A stretch of 64,000 nucleotides of DNA, taken from positions 3,410,001 to 3,474,000 of the forward strand of contig NZ_CP077092.1 of the NCBI RefSeq assembly GCF_014268585.2. The letters run 5' to 3'. Of this stretch, positions 40,350 to 50,514 are shown piece after piece. The translations under genes were made by a program, and so were the position numbers. Under the pieces are notes generated by a model. It made no database searches. It was not told the origin of the DNA and worked only from the letters and a program-made list of their open reading frames with translations. This DNA comes from Pseudomonas iranensis (GTDB lineage Bacteria > Pseudomonadota > Gammaproteobacteria > Pseudomonadales > Pseudomonadaceae). Every line of letters starts with the position of its first letter. Positions within the stretch are counted from its first letter, which is position 1.

Positions 40350-41560
40350 GGAGCTAGCTTGCTCGCGAAAGCGGTGTGTCAGTCAGTGTGGATGTGGCTG
40401 ACCTGACGCCTTCGCGAGCAGGCTCGCTCCCACTGAGAAATCCGGGGCTGACCGGGCTTTGTGAGTCGGCACACAAGTCTGTGGCAGCTGGCTTGCCAGC
40501 GACTGCGGTGGGTCCGTCAAAGAAGGTGGTGGATGTGCCGACCAATCGCTGGCAAGCCAGCTCCCACAGGGATTCGGGGTGGAATGAACATCGTTGGTCA
40601 CCACCAATCCCTGTGGGAGCGAGCCTGCTCGCGAAAGCGGTAAGTCAGTCAATGTGGATGTGGCTGACCTGACGCCTTCGCGAGCAGGCTCGCTCCCACA
40701 GAGAAATCCGGGGCTGACCGGGCTTTGTGAGTCGGCACACAAGTCTGTGGCAGCTGGCTTGCCAGCGACTGCGGTGGGTCCGTCAAAGAAGGTGGTGGAT
40801 GTGCCGACCAATCGCTGGCAAGCCAGCTCCCACAGGGATTCGGGGTGGAATGAACATCGTTGGTCACCACCAATCCCTGTGGGAGCGAGCCTGCTCGCGA
40901 AAGCGGTAAGTCAGTCAATGTGGATGTGGCTGACCTGACGCCTTCGCGAGCAGGCTCGCTCCCACAGAGAAATCCGGGGCTGACCGGGCTTTGTGATTCG
41001 GCACACAAGTCTGTGGCTGGCTTGCCAGCGATTGCGGTGGGTCGGTCAAAGAAGGCGGTGGATGTGCCGACCGAATCGCTGGCAAGCCAGCTCCCACAGG
41101 GATTCGGGGTGGAATGATCATTGTTGGTCACCACAAAAACCTGTGGGAGCGAGCCTGCTCGCGAATGCGGTAAGTCAGTCAATGTGGATGTGGCTGACCT
41201 GACGCCTTCGCGAGCAGGCTCGCTCCCACAGAGAAATCCGGGGCTGACCGGGCTTTGTGATTCGGCACACAAGTCTGTGGCAGCTGGCTTGCCAGCGACT
41301 GCGGTGGGTCCGTCAAAGAAGGTGGTGGATGTGCCGACCAATCGCTGGCAAGCCAGCTCCCACAGGGATTCGGGGTGGAATGAACATTGTTGGTCACCAC
41401 AAAAACCTGTGGGAGCGAGCCTGCTCGCGAAAGCGGTAAGTCAGTCAATGTGGATGTGGCTGACCCGCCGCCTTCGCGAGCAGGCTCGCTCCCACAGAGA
41501 AATCCGGGGCTGACCGGGCTTTGTGATTCGGCACATAGACCTGTGGGAGCACACCCCTCT
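40350..41560. repeat. Tandem 266-bp array built from alternating REP pairs
   Basis: The junction GATGTGGCTGACC recurs at 40391, 40657, 40923, 41187 and 41453, i.e. periods of 266, 266, 264 and 266 bp. Each unit contains an inverted pair of GAGCGAGCCTGCTCGCG units and an inverted pair of GAGCTGGCTTGCCAGCG units with constant spacers. Copies are nearly identical, implying recent amplification or gene conversion. It occupies the whole gap between selA and fdhE. ORFs inside it are repeat translations, not genes. Confidence 0.95.
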
Positions 41561-41578
41561 CCCACAATTTTGCTCTGG

Positions 41579-42505
41579 TCAGTCGTCTCCCGGCGCCAGC
41601 AGCAGATTGGGGGCCAGACGCTGATAGCCGTCCTGGGCCAGACGCATGTCCAGCAGCAAACTGCCGAGATCCGCCGACAACGCTTCGGCTTCGGCGTCGT
41701 TCTCCAGGTAGAGCAATTTCAGGTAGCTGTTGCAGCTGGGGCAGACTTCGGCGCGCAGCGGGGCCTGTTCGGCGCTGTGCCGATCATCTTCCTGGCTCAG
41801 GTACTCGAGGCCTTTGCTCTGCTCGCAATACACGCACTTGACCCGCACCACATGCCATTCGCAGGCGCACAGCGAACACACCAGATAGCGCAAACCGTTG
41901 TGCTTGCCGCGATGGCGAATCACCCCGGCCATGGCCGGTGAACCACAGGCCGGGCATTGGCTGAGGCTGTCGCCGGGCTTGAGTTGCAGTTGCGGCACGC
42001 TGAGCAGCCAGTGGCTCCAAGCGGTTTGCAGCGCCGCGCCGAGAAACGGCACCAGCGCCGCCGGCACCAGCGAATACTGACCGCTGACCAGCGCCACCGC
42101 CCACGCGCGCAACTGGCCGGGACTGGCGGCGCGCAGCGTGTCCAGCGCGTCGATCACCGCTGGCTGATCCGCAGGCACATAGCGCTGCAGCAAGGCGTCG
42201 AGCCACGGCTGCCAGGCATCCTCGCGCACCAGGGTGTCTGCGGCGAACGGCGGCAGACCGTGCTGCTGACAGGCTTCGAAACGCTGCGCATCAAACGGCG
42301 CGGTCAGCGGCGGATCGTCGAACACCTGCTGCTGCGCCCGGCACAATCCGGCCATCAGCCGCAGATAATCCGCCAACCCATTGCCCTCGGCCAGACGCTC
42401 AAGGCGCTCAGCACGCAGGGCAAACAGGTTACGTGGTGGCAGGTACAGAAACGGCGGCGAACTGGCCGCCGCCTCGATTTCCCCGGGTTCAAGAATGCTT
42501 GGCAA
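41579..42505 (-). CDS. fdhE: Formate dehydrogenase accessory protein FdhE
   Basis: The 308-residue cytoplasmic protein is needed for assembly of respiratory formate dehydrogenases. It carries the four rubredoxin-like Cys pairs that bind iron: CPACG, CSLCAC, CVYC and CPSC, all in the C-terminal half. It lies 3 bp after fdoI in the same direction, so it is the last gene of the fdo operon. The repeat array follows it. Confidence 0.95.
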   Translation of the reverse strand: MPSILEPGEIEAAASSPPFLYLPPRNLFALRAERLERLAEGNGLADYLRLMAGLCRAQQQVFDDPPLTAPFDAQRFEACQQHGLPPFAADTLVREDAWQPWLDALLQRYVPADQPAVIDALDTLRAASPGQLRAWAVALVSGQYSLVPAALVPFLGAALQTAWSHWLLSVPQLQLKPGDSLSQCPACGSPAMAGVIRHRGKHNGLRYLVCSLCACEWHVVRVKCVYCEQSKGLEYLSQEDDRHSAEQAPLRAEVCPSCNSYLKLLYLENDAEAEALSADLGSLLLDMRLAQDGYQRLAPNLLLAPGDD

Positions 42506-42508
42506 AAG

Positions 42509-43174
42509 TCAGCCCTTTTTCGTCAGCGGTCGCTCGGGCAGGTCCCGAGGCTGTTCGTCGCGGGTCACCTCGCGGTACCACAGTTCATGGTGTTTCTTCG
42601 CCCACGGCCGGCTGACCCAGCCATGCAGCATGGCGTCGACCGAACCCTTGATCCACAAACCGGCGTAGATGTGCACGATGATGCTCAGCACCAGCACGAA
42701 CCCGGCCAGCGCATGCAACAGCATGGCCCAGCGGATCACGCTGATGCCGAAATACGCGCTGAACCACGCGCGCCAGATCACCAGCCCGGTGAACAGCAAC
42801 GCGAGCATGCACAGCAGTAAAGTCCAGAACAGCAACTTCTGCCCGGCGTTGTATTTACCCACCGGCGGCACGCTTTCTTCGTCGTTGACCATCACCCGGT
42901 TGATCCGCCGCAGCCACTGGCGGTCATTGGCGATAAAGAAATTGGTGCGCCAGAAGCTGAACACCAGGCCGAGGAACAGCACGAACATGGCGATGCCCAT
43001 GTACGGGTGCAGGATCCGCGTCCAGGTGCCGCCGCCGAACAGGTTACTCAGCCAGAACAGCGACGGATGAAACAACGCCAGCCCGGACAACCCGGCCATG
43101 AAAAACAGGATCGCCACCAGCCAGTGATTGGTCCGCTGGTTGGCGCTGTAACGCAGGATCGTCTTGTTGCTCAT
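42509..43174 (-). CDS. fdoI: Formate dehydrogenase gamma subunit, cytochrome b556
   Basis: The 221-residue inner-membrane protein has four transmembrane helices and the haem b ligating histidines of FdnI/FdoI ([51 protein letters not shown]). It takes electrons from FdoH and reduces quinone. ATGA-type overlap with fdoH (starts 43174, fdoH ends 43171) shows translational coupling. Confidence 0.94.
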   Translation of the reverse strand: MSNKTILRYSANQRTNHWLVAILFFMAGLSGLALFHPSLFWLSNLFGGGTWTRILHPYMGIAMFVLFLGLVFSFWRTNFFIANDRQWLRRINRVMVNDEESVPPVGKYNAGQKLLFWTLLLCMLALLFTGLVIWRAWFSAYFGISVIRWAMLLHALAGFVLVLSIIVHIYAGLWIKGSVDAMLHGWVSRPWAKKHHELWYREVTRDEQPRDLPERPLTKKG

Positions 43175-44106
43175 GGCCGCTCCTCCCCGCGTGGATCGAA
43201 GGTGTGCACCGCCGGGTCGACCACGTGCACCGAGGTGTCGGGTGGCGTCGGATGTTCATCCTCCTCGACGCGATTCGGGCCGATGCGCACATAGTGGAAG
43301 AACCCGGCCAGCACCGCCGCACCCATCGCCAACAGGCCGAGGGGTTTGCTGATGCCTTTCCACAAGCCCACCAGCGGACTGATCGCCGGATGGTCCGGCA
43401 AACCGGCGTAGATTTTCGGCGTGTCGGCGTGGTGCAGCACGTACATCACGTGAGTGCCACCAACGCCTGCCGGGTCGTACAAACCAGCGTTTTCAAAGCC
43501 ACGGCTTTTCAGGTCGACGATGCGTTCGGCGGCGTGTTCTTGCATGTCTTCCTTGGTGCCGAAGACGATCGCGCCGGTCGGGCAGGTTTTCACGCAGGCC
43601 GGCTCCAGCCCTACCGCAACCCGATCGGAACACAGCGTGCATTTGTAGGCCTTGTGATCCTTCTGCGAAATGCGCGGGATGTTGAACGGGCAACCGGTGA
43701 TGCAATAGCCACAACCGATGCAGTGGTCCTGATCGAAATCGACGATGCCGTTGGCGTGCTGAATGATCGCTCCGGGGCTCGGGCACGCGGCCAGACAACC
43801 GGGTTCGGCGCAGTGCATGCAGCCGTCCTTGCGGATCAGCCATTCGAGGTTGCCGGCGTCGGTTTCGTGCTCAGTGAAGCGCATCAGCGTCCACGAATCC
43901 GCCGTCAGATCCTGCGGATTGTCGTAGGTGCCGTGGTTGTGGCCGACCTCGTCGCGCAGCTCGTTCCATTCCGAGCAGGCGACCTGGCAGGCCTTGCAGC
44001 CGATGCATTTGGTCGTGTCGATCAGCTTGGCAACGCCCTGCTGGGTCCTCACTGACGGCGGCACGGTGGTGGTGGCCGAGCGGGCAATGATGTCTTGGCT
44101 GGCCAT
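43171..44106 (-). CDS. fdoH: Formate dehydrogenase beta subunit, four 4Fe-4S clusters
   Basis: A 311-residue electron-transfer subunit with four ferredoxin-type Cys motifs: [35 protein letters not shown] and CTLCSDRV...CVKTC. A single C-terminal transmembrane helix ([19 protein letters not shown]) anchors it to the membrane. It has no signal peptide, as it is co-exported with the Tat-dependent alpha subunit. Directly abuts fdoG. Confidence 0.95.
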   Translation of the reverse strand: MASQDIIARSATTTVPPSVRTQQGVAKLIDTTKCIGCKACQVACSEWNELRDEVGHNHGTYDNPQDLTADSWTLMRFTEHETDAGNLEWLIRKDGCMHCAEPGCLAACPSPGAIIQHANGIVDFDQDHCIGCGYCITGCPFNIPRISQKDHKAYKCTLCSDRVAVGLEPACVKTCPTGAIVFGTKEDMQEHAAERIVDLKSRGFENAGLYDPAGVGGTHVMYVLHHADTPKIYAGLPDHPAISPLVGLWKGISKPLGLLAMGAAVLAGFFHYVRIGPNRVEEDEHPTPPDTSVHVVDPAVHTFDPRGEERP

Positions 44107-47100
44107 TTACAGTTTCTCCACGTTGACCAGGAATGACTTGGATTCCGGGGTCTGAGTGTTGCCATCGCCGAGGAACGGCACCAGAGTGTTGGTCAGGTAA
44201 CCGTGACGCGTCAGGCCAGTGAAACCCCAGTGCAGCGGGATGCCGATCTGATGCACGACCTGGCCGTTGACCTGCAGCGGCCGGATCCGTTTGGTCACCA
44301 CCGCCACCGCTTCGATAAAGCCGCGCTTGCAGCTGACCCGCACCCGATCACCGGCAGCAATGCCCTTCTCGTTCGCCAGCACTTCGCCGATTTCCACGAA
44401 CTGCTCGGGCTGAGCGATCGCGTTCAACTTGCAGTGCTTGCTCCAGAAGTGGAAATGCTCGGTAAGCCGGTAGCTAGTGCCGGCGTAGGGGAAGTCCTTG
44501 GCTTCGCCCAGGGTTTCCCAGACCGAATCGAAGATCCGCGCCGCCGGGTTGCTGGTGGCCTTCTTGTTCTGCGGGTGCAACGGGTTGATGCCGATCGGCG
44601 TTTCGAACGGCTCGTAGTGCTCAGGGAATGGCCCTTCGTTCATCTTGTCCACGGCGAAAAACCGCGCGACGCCTTCGGGGTTCATGATGAACGGGTTCAT
44701 CCCGGCTTCCGGCGGCACGTCGGCCTTGTAGTCCGGCACATCGGTGCCGGTCCAGGCCTTGCCGTTCCACCACACCAGTCGCTTTTTCGGGTCCCACGGT
44801 TTGCCCGCCGGGTCCGAAGAGGCGCGGTTGTAGAGAATCCGCCGATTGGCCGGCCACGCCCACGCCCAGCCCTGATGCTGATGCATGCCGAACGGGTCAG
44901 CGTTATCACGCCGGGCCATCTGGTTGCCGGCCTCGGTCCAGCTGCCGGCAAAAATCCAGCAGCCGGACGCGGTGCTGCCGTCATCCTTGAGCAAACCGAA
45001 GCCGGCCAGTTGCGTACCGGCCTTGACCGTGACGCCGCCGGCATCGGTGAAATCGCTGACGGCGGTGCCGTTGATTTCCCGCGCCAGTTCTTCCGGCGAA
45101 GGCTCGTCGGGGATCTTGTAAGGCCACGACAGTTTCAGCAGCGGATCAGGAAACTTGCCGCCTACGCTCTGATAACGCTGACGCAGGCGCAGGAACAATT
45201 CGCTCATGATGCGAATGTCGGTCTGCGCTTCGCCGGGGCCATCGGCACCCTTCCAGTGCCATTGCAGCCAGCGGCTGCTGTTGACCAGCGAGCCGTCCTC
45301 CTCGGCAAAACAGGTAGTTGGCAGGCGAATGACTTCGGTCTGGATTTCGGCGGTTTTCACGTCGTTGTACGGCCCGACGTTCTGCCAGAACTCCGAGGTT
45401 TCCGTGGCCAGCGGGTCCATCACCACCAGCCACTTGAGCTTGGCCAATGCCCCCATTACGCGGTTCTTGTCCGGTAACGCGGCGATCGGATTGAAGCCCT
45501 GACAGAAGTAGCCGTTGACCTTGCCCTGGCTCATCAGGTCGAACATCTTCAGCACGTCGTAGTTGGGGATGTCGAGCTTCGGCAAATGGTCGAACAGCCA
45601 GTTGTTCTCGGCGGTGGCGTTGGCGCCGTACCAGGATTTCATCAGGCTGACGTGGAATTTGCTGTAGTTCTGCCAATACGAGAGCTGCCCCGGTCTGAGC
45701 GGCACCTGGGTGCGTTTGAAGATGAACTGGCCGTAATCCTGCTCGCTGTCGCTGGGCAGCGTGAGGTAGCCGGGCAAGGCGTTGGACAGCAGGCCAAGGT
45801 CGGTCAGGCCCTGGATGTTCGAGTGCCCGCGCAGCGCATTGACGCCGCCGCCGGGCATGCCGACATTGCCCAACAGCAATTGCACCATCGCCGCGCTGCG
45901 GATGATCTGCGCGCCGATCGAGTGCTGCGTCCAGCCGAGGGCATAGAGAATCGTCATGGTCTTGCCCGGCGTCGAGCAGGTGGCGATCTCTTCCCAGATT
46001 TTCTGCATCGCGTCGACCGGCATGCCGCAGATCTGGCTGGCCAGGTCGATGTTGTAGCGGCTGTAATGCTGCTTCATCAGTTGATAAACGCAGCGCGGGT
46101 CTTGCAGGGTCGGGTCGACGCGGACGAAACCGTCCTCGGCGAATTCGTAACCCCAGCCGGACTTGTCGGTATAGCTGCGTTTTTCCGCGTCATAGCCGCT
46201 GAACAGGCCGTCTTCGAAGCCATAGCCGGCTTTGACGATGAACGACACGTCGGTGTAATTGCGCACGTATTCGTGCTGGATCTTGTCCTCGGTCAGCAGG
46301 TAATTGATCAGCCCGCCCATGAAGGCGATGTCGGTGCCGGTGCGGATCGGCGCGTAATAGTCGGCCACCGAAGCGGTCCGGGTAAAACGCGGATCGACCA
46401 CGATCAGCCGCGCAGCGTTATGCGCCTTGGCCTCGGTCACCCATTTGAAGCCGCACGGATGCGCTTCTGCTGCGTTGCCACCCATTACCAGGATCAGATT
46501 CGCGTTGGCGATATCGGTCCAGGTGTTGGTCATGGCACCACGGCCGTACGTCGGGGCAAGACTTGCCACCGTCGGGCCGTGTCAGACACGCGCCTGGTTA
46601 TCGAACCCCAGCAGACCGAGGCTGCGAATCACCTTCTGGGTGATGTAGCCGGCTTCGTTGGATGCCGCCGATGCCGCGAGGAAACCGGTGGTCAGCCAGC
46701 GATTCACCGTTTGCCCGTTGGCATTTTTCTCGATGAAGTTGGCGTCGCGGTCGGCCTTCATCAGGTCGGCGATGCGATCGAGGGCTTCGTCCCAGCCGAT
46801 GCGCGTCCATTCATTGCTGCCGGGCTTGCGCACCTGCGGGTACTGCAAGCGGCCGGGGCTGTGAATGAAGTCGAGCAGGCCCGCGCCTTTCGGGCACAGG
46901 GTGCCGCGATTGACCGGGTGGTCGGCGTCGCCTTCGATGTGAATGATGTTTTGCGCCACGTTCTTGCCGGCATCGCCCTGGCTGTACATGATCAAACCGC
47001 AACCGACCGAGCAATACGGGCAGGTGTTGCGGGTTTCACGGGTGTGGGCGAGCTTGAAGTGACGCACCTGCTCGGCGAAGGCCGCCGTCGGGGCCATGCC

Positions 47101-47172
47101 CAACGCGCCCAGGCTTGAGCCTGCAAGGCCGATACCGGCGACCTTGAAGAACTGACGACGGCTGAGATCCAT
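44107..47172 (-). CDS. fdoG: Selenocysteine-containing formate dehydrogenase alpha subunit
   Basis: 1021 residues once the in-frame TGA at 46582-46584 is read as selenocysteine 197 (context DNQARV-Sec-HGPT). The gene looks split in two without that reading. Tat signal SRRQFFKV (4-11), 4Fe-4S ligands Cys51, Cys54, Cys58 and Cys93, then the molybdopterin domains (VVMGGNAAEAHP-like LVMGGNAAEAHP). It oxidises formate in the periplasm, feeding electrons to FdoH and FdoI. ATG 47172 has AGGAGT upstream; codons further upstream are not protein-like. Length and Sec position match E. coli FdnG/FdoG (Sec196). FdhD, needed for sulfuration, is not in the window. Confidence 0.97.
46540..46584 (-). promoter_or_regulatory. 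SECIS-like hairpin after the fdoG UGA
   Basis: In mRNA sense the UGA is followed after about 14 nt by GGCAAGUCUUGCC (46555-46567). This is a 5-bp stem with a GUC loop, resembling the GU-containing apical loop recognised by SelB in E. coli fdhF and fdnG. Confidence 0.75.
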
Positions 47173-47333
47173 CGTGCACTCCTGATCAGGTGGAACCCGG
47201 TACTTGTGCCGGGCTTTATCTGGACAATCACGGTTGCGACGCCTTGGCGCCGACTTTTTCACTGTAGACAAAGACCTTTCCGATTGTGTGAAAACCGACC
47301 GTCGGGTGTCTGGCCCGGATTTCCAGCCAGTTG

Positions 47334-47480
47334 ATCGTTCCCACGCTCTGCGTGGGAATGCCTCAAGGGACGCTCCGCGTTCCACTGGGACGCAGAGCGT
47401 CCCGGGCTGCATTCCCACGCGGAGCGTGGGAACGATCAGTCAGATCGCTATTGCGAGCAGGCTCACTCCTACAGGGAACG
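47334..47480. repeat. GTTCCCACGC-type repeat cluster with a REP remnant
   Basis: GTTCCCACGCTCTGCGTGGG (47337-47356) pairs with CCCACGCGGAGCGTGGGAAC near 47415-47434. Between them are GGGACGCTCCGCG and GGGACGCAGAGCGTCCC hairpins. A degenerate REP follows at about 47452-47478. The family recurs at 61571-61632. The gap on either side (47173-47333) holds the fdoG leader, in which I recognise only a short CCCGG...CCGGG hairpin (47190-47213). Confidence 0.8.
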
Positions 47481-47532
47481 AGTTGCGCATAGAATGTCCG
47501 GCAGAACCAACTCCGCCTTGACGAGACCGCGC

Positions 47533-48687
47533 ATGACTTTCGATTTTGATCAGCTGTTCGACCGCCACCACACTGGCAGCACCAAGTGGAGCCGCTACCC
47601 GGCCGATGTGTTGCCGATGTGGGTCGCTGACATGGATTTTGCCGCGCCGCCGGTCATCGTCGAAGCCTTGCAACGGCGCCTGCTGCACCCGCTGCTCGGT
47701 TACAGCGTGGCCCAGGACAACCTGCGTGAAGCCATCGTCGCCGACCTGTGGAACAAGTATTCATGGCAGGTCAAACCGCAGGAGCTGATCTTTCTGCCGG
47801 GTGTGGAATCGGGCTTCAACATGGCGCTGAAGGCTTTGGTCCAGGCGCAGCAGAATGTCGTCGTGCAAGTGCCGAACTACCCGCCGCTGCGTCACGCACC
47901 GGGGCATTGGGGCCTGAATAAGGTCGAGCTTGAATTCAACGCCCAGGCCGATGGCACCTACTCCACGCCATTGGACGCACTGCGCGAGTCGCTCAAAGGC
48001 GGCGGCGCCCTGCTGCTGAGCAACCCGCACAACCCGATCGGCAAGGTCTTTGATCGCGAAGAGTTGCAGGCTGTGGCGGACATTTGCGTAGCGCAGGACG
48101 CGTGGATCATCTCCGACGAAATCCACGCTGAACTGTGCTTCGACGGCCGCATGCACATTCCCACTGCCTCGCTGAGCCCCGAGATTTCCAAACGCACGAT
48201 CACCCTGATGTCGGCGAGCAAGGCCTACAACATCGCCGGTCTGAAGACCTCGTTCATGATCATCCAGGATGCTGCCCTGCGCGAACGCGTCAACCACGCC
48301 CGCTGCGGCATGGTCGACAGCGTCAACCCGCTGGGCATGGAAGCCACCCGCGTCGCCTACAGCGAAGCCGCGCCGTGGCTCGCCGAACTGAAAACCTACC
48401 TGCAGGCCAACCGCGACTGGCTGGTAGACGCCGTGCGCACGCGCCTGCCGGGCGTGACCATCAACGTACCGCAGGGCACGTATCTGGCGTGGCTCGACTG
48501 CACGGCGCTGGACCTGCCGGATCCGCAGCGGTTCTTCCTCGAACAGGGCAAGGTCGGGCTGAGTGCGGGATTGGATTTTGGTGACCGGCATCAGCAGTTC
48601 GTGCGCTTGAACTTCGGTTGCCCGAGGGCATTGCTGGAAGAAGGGATTGCGCGGATGGAGCGGGCTTTGGCTAACCGCAATCTCTGA
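47533..48687 (+). CDS. PatB/MalY-type aminotransferase (cystathionine beta-lyase / C-S lyase)
   Basis: The 384-residue fold-type I PLP enzyme has LPMWVADMDFAAPP near the N-terminus, the PNYPPL loop, SNPHNPIGKVF, the PLP aspartate region ISDEIHAEL, the PLP lysine in SASKAYNIAGLKT and the C-terminal FVRLNFGCPR. MalY/PatB proteins cleave C-S bonds of cystathionine or cysteine conjugates. ATG 47533 gives the family-like start MTFDFDQLFDR; an ATG 13 codons upstream (47494) is possible, and ribosome sites are weak for both. Confidence 0.92.
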   Translation: MTFDFDQLFDRHHTGSTKWSRYPADVLPMWVADMDFAAPPVIVEALQRRLLHPLLGYSVAQDNLREAIVADLWNKYSWQVKPQELIFLPGVESGFNMALKALVQAQQNVVVQVPNYPPLRHAPGHWGLNKVELEFNAQADGTYSTPLDALRESLKGGGALLLSNPHNPIGKVFDREELQAVADICVAQDAWIISDEIHAELCFDGRMHIPTASLSPEISKRTITLMSASKAYNIAGLKTSFMIIQDAALRERVNHARCGMVDSVNPLGMEATRVAYSEAAPWLAELKTYLQANRDWLVDAVRTRLPGVTINVPQGTYLAWLDCTALDLPDPQRFFLEQGKVGLSAGLDFGDRHQQFVRLNFGCPRALLEEGIARMERALANRNL

Positions 48688-48720
48688 TCCTGCCCCGAGA
48701 TACCCCGGTGTAAATGATCC

Positions 48721-48811
48721 CTGTGGGAGCGAGCCTGCTCGCGAAAGCGCAGTGTCAGTCGACACATTTATCGGCTGACAGACCGCTTTCGCGAGCAGGC
48801 TCGCTCCCACA
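48721..48811. repeat. REP inverted pair
   Basis: CTGTGGGAGCGAGCCTGCTC ... GAGCAGGCTCGCTCCCAC with a 50-bp spacer, in the gap between the PatB-like and SDR genes. Confidence 0.92.
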
Positions 48812-48915
48812 TTGGTTTTGCATAGCCAACTAAATCCAGCGCAAATCCGATCGAACTCAAGGCAAAGCCACCGGGTCAACCCGGAACACTGGCCTTGAAA
48901 TCAGGAGACCCTGCA

Positions 48916-49773
48916 ATGACTGACTATCCAAAACCACCCTTCCCGAAACAAGCCCAACCGGTGCCCGGCTCGCAACGCAAGATGGAGCCGTATCCAGACT
49001 GCGGCGAGCAGAGTTACGTCGGTTCCGGCCGCCTCGCCGGCAAGATCGCGCTGATCACCGGCGCTGACAGCGGCATCGGTCGCGCAGTGGCGATTGCCTT
49101 CGCCCGTGAAGGCGCCGACGTCGCCGTGGCGTACTTGAATGAACATGAAGATGCCAAGGAAACCGCACGCTGGGTCGAGCAGGCCGGGCGTCAGTGCATC
49201 CTGCTGCCGGGCGATATCGCCGAGAAAGCGCAGTGCCAAGCGCTGGTCGACAAGACTGTCGAGCGCTTTGGCCGCATCGACATTCTGGTCAACAACGCCG
49301 CGTTCCAGATGACCCACGAAAACTTTGAAGAGATCCCAGATGACGAATGGGTGATGACCTTCGACGTGAATATCACTGCCATGTTCAGGATCTGCCAGGC
49401 GGCGATCAAACACATGCGCCCCGGTTCGTCGATCATCAACACCAGCTCGGTCAACTCGGACATGCCCAAGCCGACCCTGCTGGCCTACGCCACCACCAAA
49501 GGCGCGATCGCCAACTTCACCGGTGGCCTGGCGCAGATGCTCGGGCCGAAGGAAATTCGCGTCAACAGCGTTGCCCCAGGCCCGATCTGGACGCCGCTGA
49601 TCGTCTCGACCATGCCTGATGAAGAAGTGCAGAACTTCGGCGGCAGCACCCCGCTCGGCCGTCCTGGCCAACCGGTGGAAGTTGCACCGATTTACGTGCT
49701 GCTGGCCTCCGACGAAGCCAGCTACATCACCGGCCAGCGCTACGGCGTGACCGGCGGCAAACCGATGCTGTAA
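48916..49773 (+). CDS. SDR-family oxidoreductase, YghA / general-stress-protein-39 type
   Basis: The 285-residue protein has the extra N-terminal arm (PPFPKQAQPVPGSQRKMEPYPDCGEQSYVGSGRLAGK) typical of YghA/Gsp39 dehydrogenases. The Rossmann loop TGADSGIGRAVA, NNAA, the Ser in NTSSVNS, and the catalytic Tyr-x3-Lys in YATTKGA follow. The C-terminus GQRYGVTGG is family-typical. Likely NAD(P)-dependent aldehyde or glucose dehydrogenase-like activity; the physiological substrate is not known. ATG 48916 has CAGGAGA with a spacer of 7; the frame is open 7 codons upstream. Confidence 0.92.
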   Translation: MTDYPKPPFPKQAQPVPGSQRKMEPYPDCGEQSYVGSGRLAGKIALITGADSGIGRAVAIAFAREGADVAVAYLNEHEDAKETARWVEQAGRQCILLPGDIAEKAQCQALVDKTVERFGRIDILVNNAAFQMTHENFEEIPDDEWVMTFDVNITAMFRICQAAIKHMRPGSSIINTSSVNSDMPKPTLLAYATTKGAIANFTGGLAQMLGPKEIRVNSVAPGPIWTPLIVSTMPDEEVQNFGGSTPLGRPGQPVEVAPIYVLLASDEASYITGQRYGVTGGKPML

Positions 49774-49860
49774 CCGTGCAGCAGAAAAACTGAACCCGAG
49801 CGGCATGGCATCCCTCCATACCTGTAAGCGCCTACGGGCCAACAGGAACAGGAGGTTGTC

Positions 49861-50472
49861 ATGTCCGCCCCCCTCGTCAGACTCTTCACCCAACCCAACT
49901 TCGCCTGGACCGATATCCGCCGCGAAGAAGAAACCCATCCCCGCCACTACCTCGCGCATCTGCTGCTGCTCGCGCTGATTCCGGCCGTGTGCCTGTTCAT
50001 CGGCACCACCCAGGTCGGTTGGAGCCTTGCCGTGGGTGAAAACGTGCGTTTGAGCACGGCCAGCGCCTTGCAACTGAGCGTGTTGCTGTACGTGACGATC
50101 GTCGCCGGTGTTGCGGTCATGGGCGGGTTCATTCGCTGGATGTCGCGGTCGTTCGATGCGCGGCCAACGCTCAATCAATGCATCGGTTTTGCCGCCTACA
50201 CGGTGACGCCGTTTTTCCTCGCCGGGATTGCCGGGCTGTACCCGAGCCGCTGGCTGGCAATTCTGGTGCTCGGCGCGGCGTCGATCTATTCGACGTTTCT
50301 GCTGTTCGTCGGCCTGCCGACCTTCATGCACGAGCGCAAGGAGCAAGGCCTGCTGTATTCGGCGTGCGTGTGGGGCGTTGGCCTGCTGGTGCTGGTGACC
50401 ATGCTGGTGTCGATGATTCTGCTGTGGTTCAACGTGCTCATCCCCGAGTACCTGCGCACGACCGTGAGCTGA
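49861..50472 (+). CDS. Yip1-family inner-membrane protein
   Basis: 203 residues with five hydrophobic helices in the YIP1/YohC arrangement. A short cytoplasmic start (VRLFTQPNFAWTDIRREEETHPRHYLAHLL) precedes helices at about 35-52, 70-90, 115-135, 137-155 and 170-192. Function of bacterial members is unclear. It has a strong CAGGAGG ribosome site. It is followed after 42 bp by the antiporter gene in the same direction, so they may share a transcript. Confidence 0.85.
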   Translation: MSAPLVRLFTQPNFAWTDIRREEETHPRHYLAHLLLLALIPAVCLFIGTTQVGWSLAVGENVRLSTASALQLSVLLYVTIVAGVAVMGGFIRWMSRSFDARPTLNQCIGFAAYTVTPFFLAGIAGLYPSRWLAILVLGAASIYSTFLLFVGLPTFMHERKEQGLLYSACVWGVGLLVLVTMLVSMILLWFNVLIPEYLRTTVS

Positions 50473-50514
50473 GCCGGTGCGCCTATCCTTGAAAATTCGC
50501 TGTAGTGAACGGTC

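Noticed and set aside
40376..41513. Overlapping ORFs of 60-230 codons on both strands within the repeat array
   Set aside because: They are repeated translations of REP units (PCGSEPARE, LSRAGSLPQ patterns) without ribosome sites.
40350..41560. CRISPR array
   Set aside because: The periodic unit is 266 bp and consists of REP palindromes with constant, not variable, spacers. No cas genes are present.
46570..46600. Apparent premature stop splitting fdoG into two ORFs
   Set aside because: The TGA sits in the ARV-stop-HGPT context of formate dehydrogenases, is followed by a SECIS-like hairpin, and selA, selB and tRNA-Sec are adjacent. It is selenocysteine, not a frameshift.
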